This document shows positions 63,118 through 64,000 of a DNA stretch of 64,000 bases, piece after piece. The stretch is taken from positions 21,269 to 85,268 of the forward strand of contig JAFDXG010000005.1 in assembly GCA_018268105.1 (NCBI GenBank), written 5' to 3'. The position numbers and the translations under genes are program-made. The notes beneath the pieces were generated by a model, which saw only the letters and a program-made list of their open reading frames with translations, ran no database searches and was not told the origin of the DNA. This DNA is from Bacteroidota bacterium (GTDB lineage Bacteria; Bacteroidota; Bacteroidia; Chitinophagales; Chitinophagaceae). The number at the start of each line of letters is the position of its first letter. Within the stretch, counting starts at the first letter, position 1.

Positions 63118-63360
63118 TTACAAAACTTTAGATATCGTTGTATAGTTTTCATCCAGTGAAGACAATTGCTTTTGAAAAGTAAAGAATAACATATTTGTTT
63201 GTCTGTTACTCTGTTCCATTTTTTTCGGCATAACTTCTCTATTGAGGTGGACAGATTTATTTATTGTCTGTTTCATCTCGCCGACTGCGTTTCTCAGTTT
63301 TTTGATCTGACTGTATGTATCATCAAAAGCTGTTGCTGCATTATTTTTGTCTGAATTCAA
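63118..63360 (-). CDS. Coiled-coil ORF of unknown function with no ATG start
   Basis: The frame is open from a stop at 63475-63477 to the stop at 63118 but contains no upstream ATG; TTG at 63360 is the first common start, giving 80 residues. The translation is charged and helical (SQIKKLRNAVGEMKQTINKS), with more heptad-like sequence continuing upstream of 63360 (DLNSLLNSIDNLEKQL). It could be the distal part of the repeat-protein gene ending at 63495 in another frame, cut off by mutation, or a small separate gene with an unusual start. Confidence 0.4.
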   Translation of the reverse strand: MNSDKNNAATAFDDTYSQIKKLRNAVGEMKQTINKSVHLNREVMPKKMEQSNRQTNMLFFTFQKQLSSLDENYTTISKVL

Positions 63361-63494
63361 TTGTTTTTCCAGATTATCTATGGAATTGAGTAAGCTGTTC
63401 AGATCTTTTATGATTTTATCAGTTTTGTTTTCCGTATTGATATCACGGTTTAGATCAGGACTTTGGATTGAATTTTACGGATTATTTTTTACGT

Positions 63495-64000
63495 TTATCT
63501 ATTATCCCGGTTGCTTCTGCAGGTGTTAAAATCCTGTGCCTGGGCAATTCCGGCAATCGTACCATCATTCATTATATTCAGAAGGCTTTTACCCGATGCA
63601 GAAGCATCTTTTTGTGAAACCAATTTTCCTGATACACTACCATCGGCGCTAATGGAAAACTGTATTTGCCCCATTACATTTGTGCCGCCATCACCTTGTG
63701 TTTGGGTGGTAAAACCCATTCCCCTCTCCCGATTGCTGCGACAGGTATTAAAATCCTGTCCCTGGGTAATTCCGGCAATAGTGCCATCATTCATAATGTT
63801 CAGAAGGCTTTTGCCTGATGCAGAAGCATCTTTTTGTGAAACTAATTTTCCTGATACACTACCATCAGGACTAATGGAAAACTGTATTTGCCCCATTACG
63901 TTTGTACCATTGTTATTATCAGAATCAGGATTTGTATTCAGCTGCCCTCTTTCCCGGTTGCTGCGGGTAGTATTAAAATTCTGCGCTTCCGCTCTTTTTA
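63495..64000 (-). CDS. Tandem-repeat protein of unknown function (5' end outside window)
   Basis: The frame is open from the right window edge to a TAA at 63495, about 168 codons visible. It consists of near-identical units of 74-75 residues: GTNVMGQIQFSIS, DGSVSGKLVSQKDASASGKS, LLNIMNDGTIAGI, then a basic FNTxRSNRERG joint and a variable Gly/Asn/Asp linker. Two full cores and part of a third joint are in view. The strand-turn pattern and conserved Gly suggest a stacked beta structure. I do not recognise the family. The last unit ends abruptly at RSNRDNR. An internal Met makes a shorter start possible, but the repeat continues upstream of it. Confidence 0.65.
   Translation of the reverse strand, partial: KRAEAQNFNTTRSNRERGQLNTNPDSDNNNGTNVMGQIQFSISPDGSVSGKLVSQKDASASGKSLLNIMNDGTIAGITQGQDFNTCRSNRERGMGFTTQTQGDGGTNVMGQIQFSISADGSVSGKLVSQKDASASGKSLLNIMNDGTIAGIAQAQDFNTCRSNRDNR
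63521..64000. repeat. DNA tandem repeat, period 222-225 bp
   Basis: Matching landmarks recur at 63521 and 63743 (AGGTnTTAAAATCCTG) and at 63736 and 63961 (CTGCGnnnnGTATTAAAAT), giving periods of 222 and 225 bp, multiples of three. Two copies are almost identical at the DNA level, so the repeats are recent or kept alike by recombination. The array continues beyond the window. Confidence 0.85.

Noticed and set aside
1..64000. tRNA, rRNA, CRISPR or IS elements
   Set aside because: The intergenic gaps are short; none shows a cloverleaf-like sequence, direct repeats with spacers, or transposase fragments.

Overview
The window is AT-rich bacterial chromosome, densely packed with genes on both strands. 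It most likely comes from a Bacteroidota of the Chitinophagaceae type. Evidence for this: families largely confined to that phylum (DUF2851, DUF5683, DUF2520-type Rossmann protein, DUF1572, DUF5703, DUF4038), the order parA-parB-DUF5683-dapB, start sites without Shine-Dalgarno sequences, and seven perfect matches to the Bacteroidota -7 promoter element TAnnTTTG upstream of genes. No rRNA, tRNA, CRISPR array, IS element or prophage was seen.

Layout. 1-17.6 kb is housekeeping: a truncated FAD oxidoreductase, membrane metallophosphoesterase, FMN reductase, MBL-fold hydrolase, chromosome partition genes parA/parB, a DUF5683 protein, dapB, an Rrf2 regulator, lipA, OsmC, DUF2851, Maf, a UbiA prenyltransferase, DUF2520, an alpha/beta hydrolase and topA. 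17.6-33.2 kb is a sugar locus: twelve co-directional minus-strand genes (30784 down to 17577), a divergent AraC regulator and a DUF4038 glycosidase. 33.4-36.3 kb holds an orphan ABC permease, a small envelope protein and tsaD. 36.3-42.5 kb is a compact aromatic-lipid operon: CoA-ligase-like enzyme, tyrosine ammonia-lyase, ketoreductase, ketosynthase, ACP and acyltransferase. 42.5-59.4 kb is mixed (methyltransferase, aldose epimerase, WbqC, LEA-like lipoprotein, PspC, aconitase, SMR transporter, DUF937, DUF1572, isoaspartyl peptidase, TamB, beta-lactamase-like protein, GNAT, S41 protease). 59.5-64 kb is accessory and partly decayed: DoxX, VOC, a fused double AHSA1 protein, a frameshifted DUF2200 gene, a possible VOC remnant, a GlxA-type regulator, a coiled-coil ORF without a normal start, and a gene of 74-75-residue tandem repeats running off the right edge.

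The most unusual part is the 17.6-30.8 kb operon. It couples secreted glycosidase-like enzymes (GH29 alpha-L-fucosidase lipoprotein, DUF5703 protein, Tat-exported TIM-barrel-like protein), a RhaT-type symporter and a rhamnose mutarotase to a Gfo/Idh oxidoreductase and a lactonase-like amidohydrolase. It also holds a pair of class III CoA-transferases, a pair of MaoC-fold proteins (one lacking the catalytic His), and an ABC-type solute-binding protein with neither a signal peptide nor any ABC permease or ATPase beside it. The first part resembles a known oxidative route for deoxyhexoses. The CoA-dependent part and the apparently cytoplasmic binding protein fit no fucose or rhamnose pathway I know. 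No SusC/SusD pair accompanies the locus.

Other structural signals: a 20-bp perfect inverted repeat between divergent genes at 3.3 kb, degenerate 7-bp-period sequence in several intergenic gaps, and promoters placed so close to the start codon that tsaD and the ABC permease probably have almost no leader.
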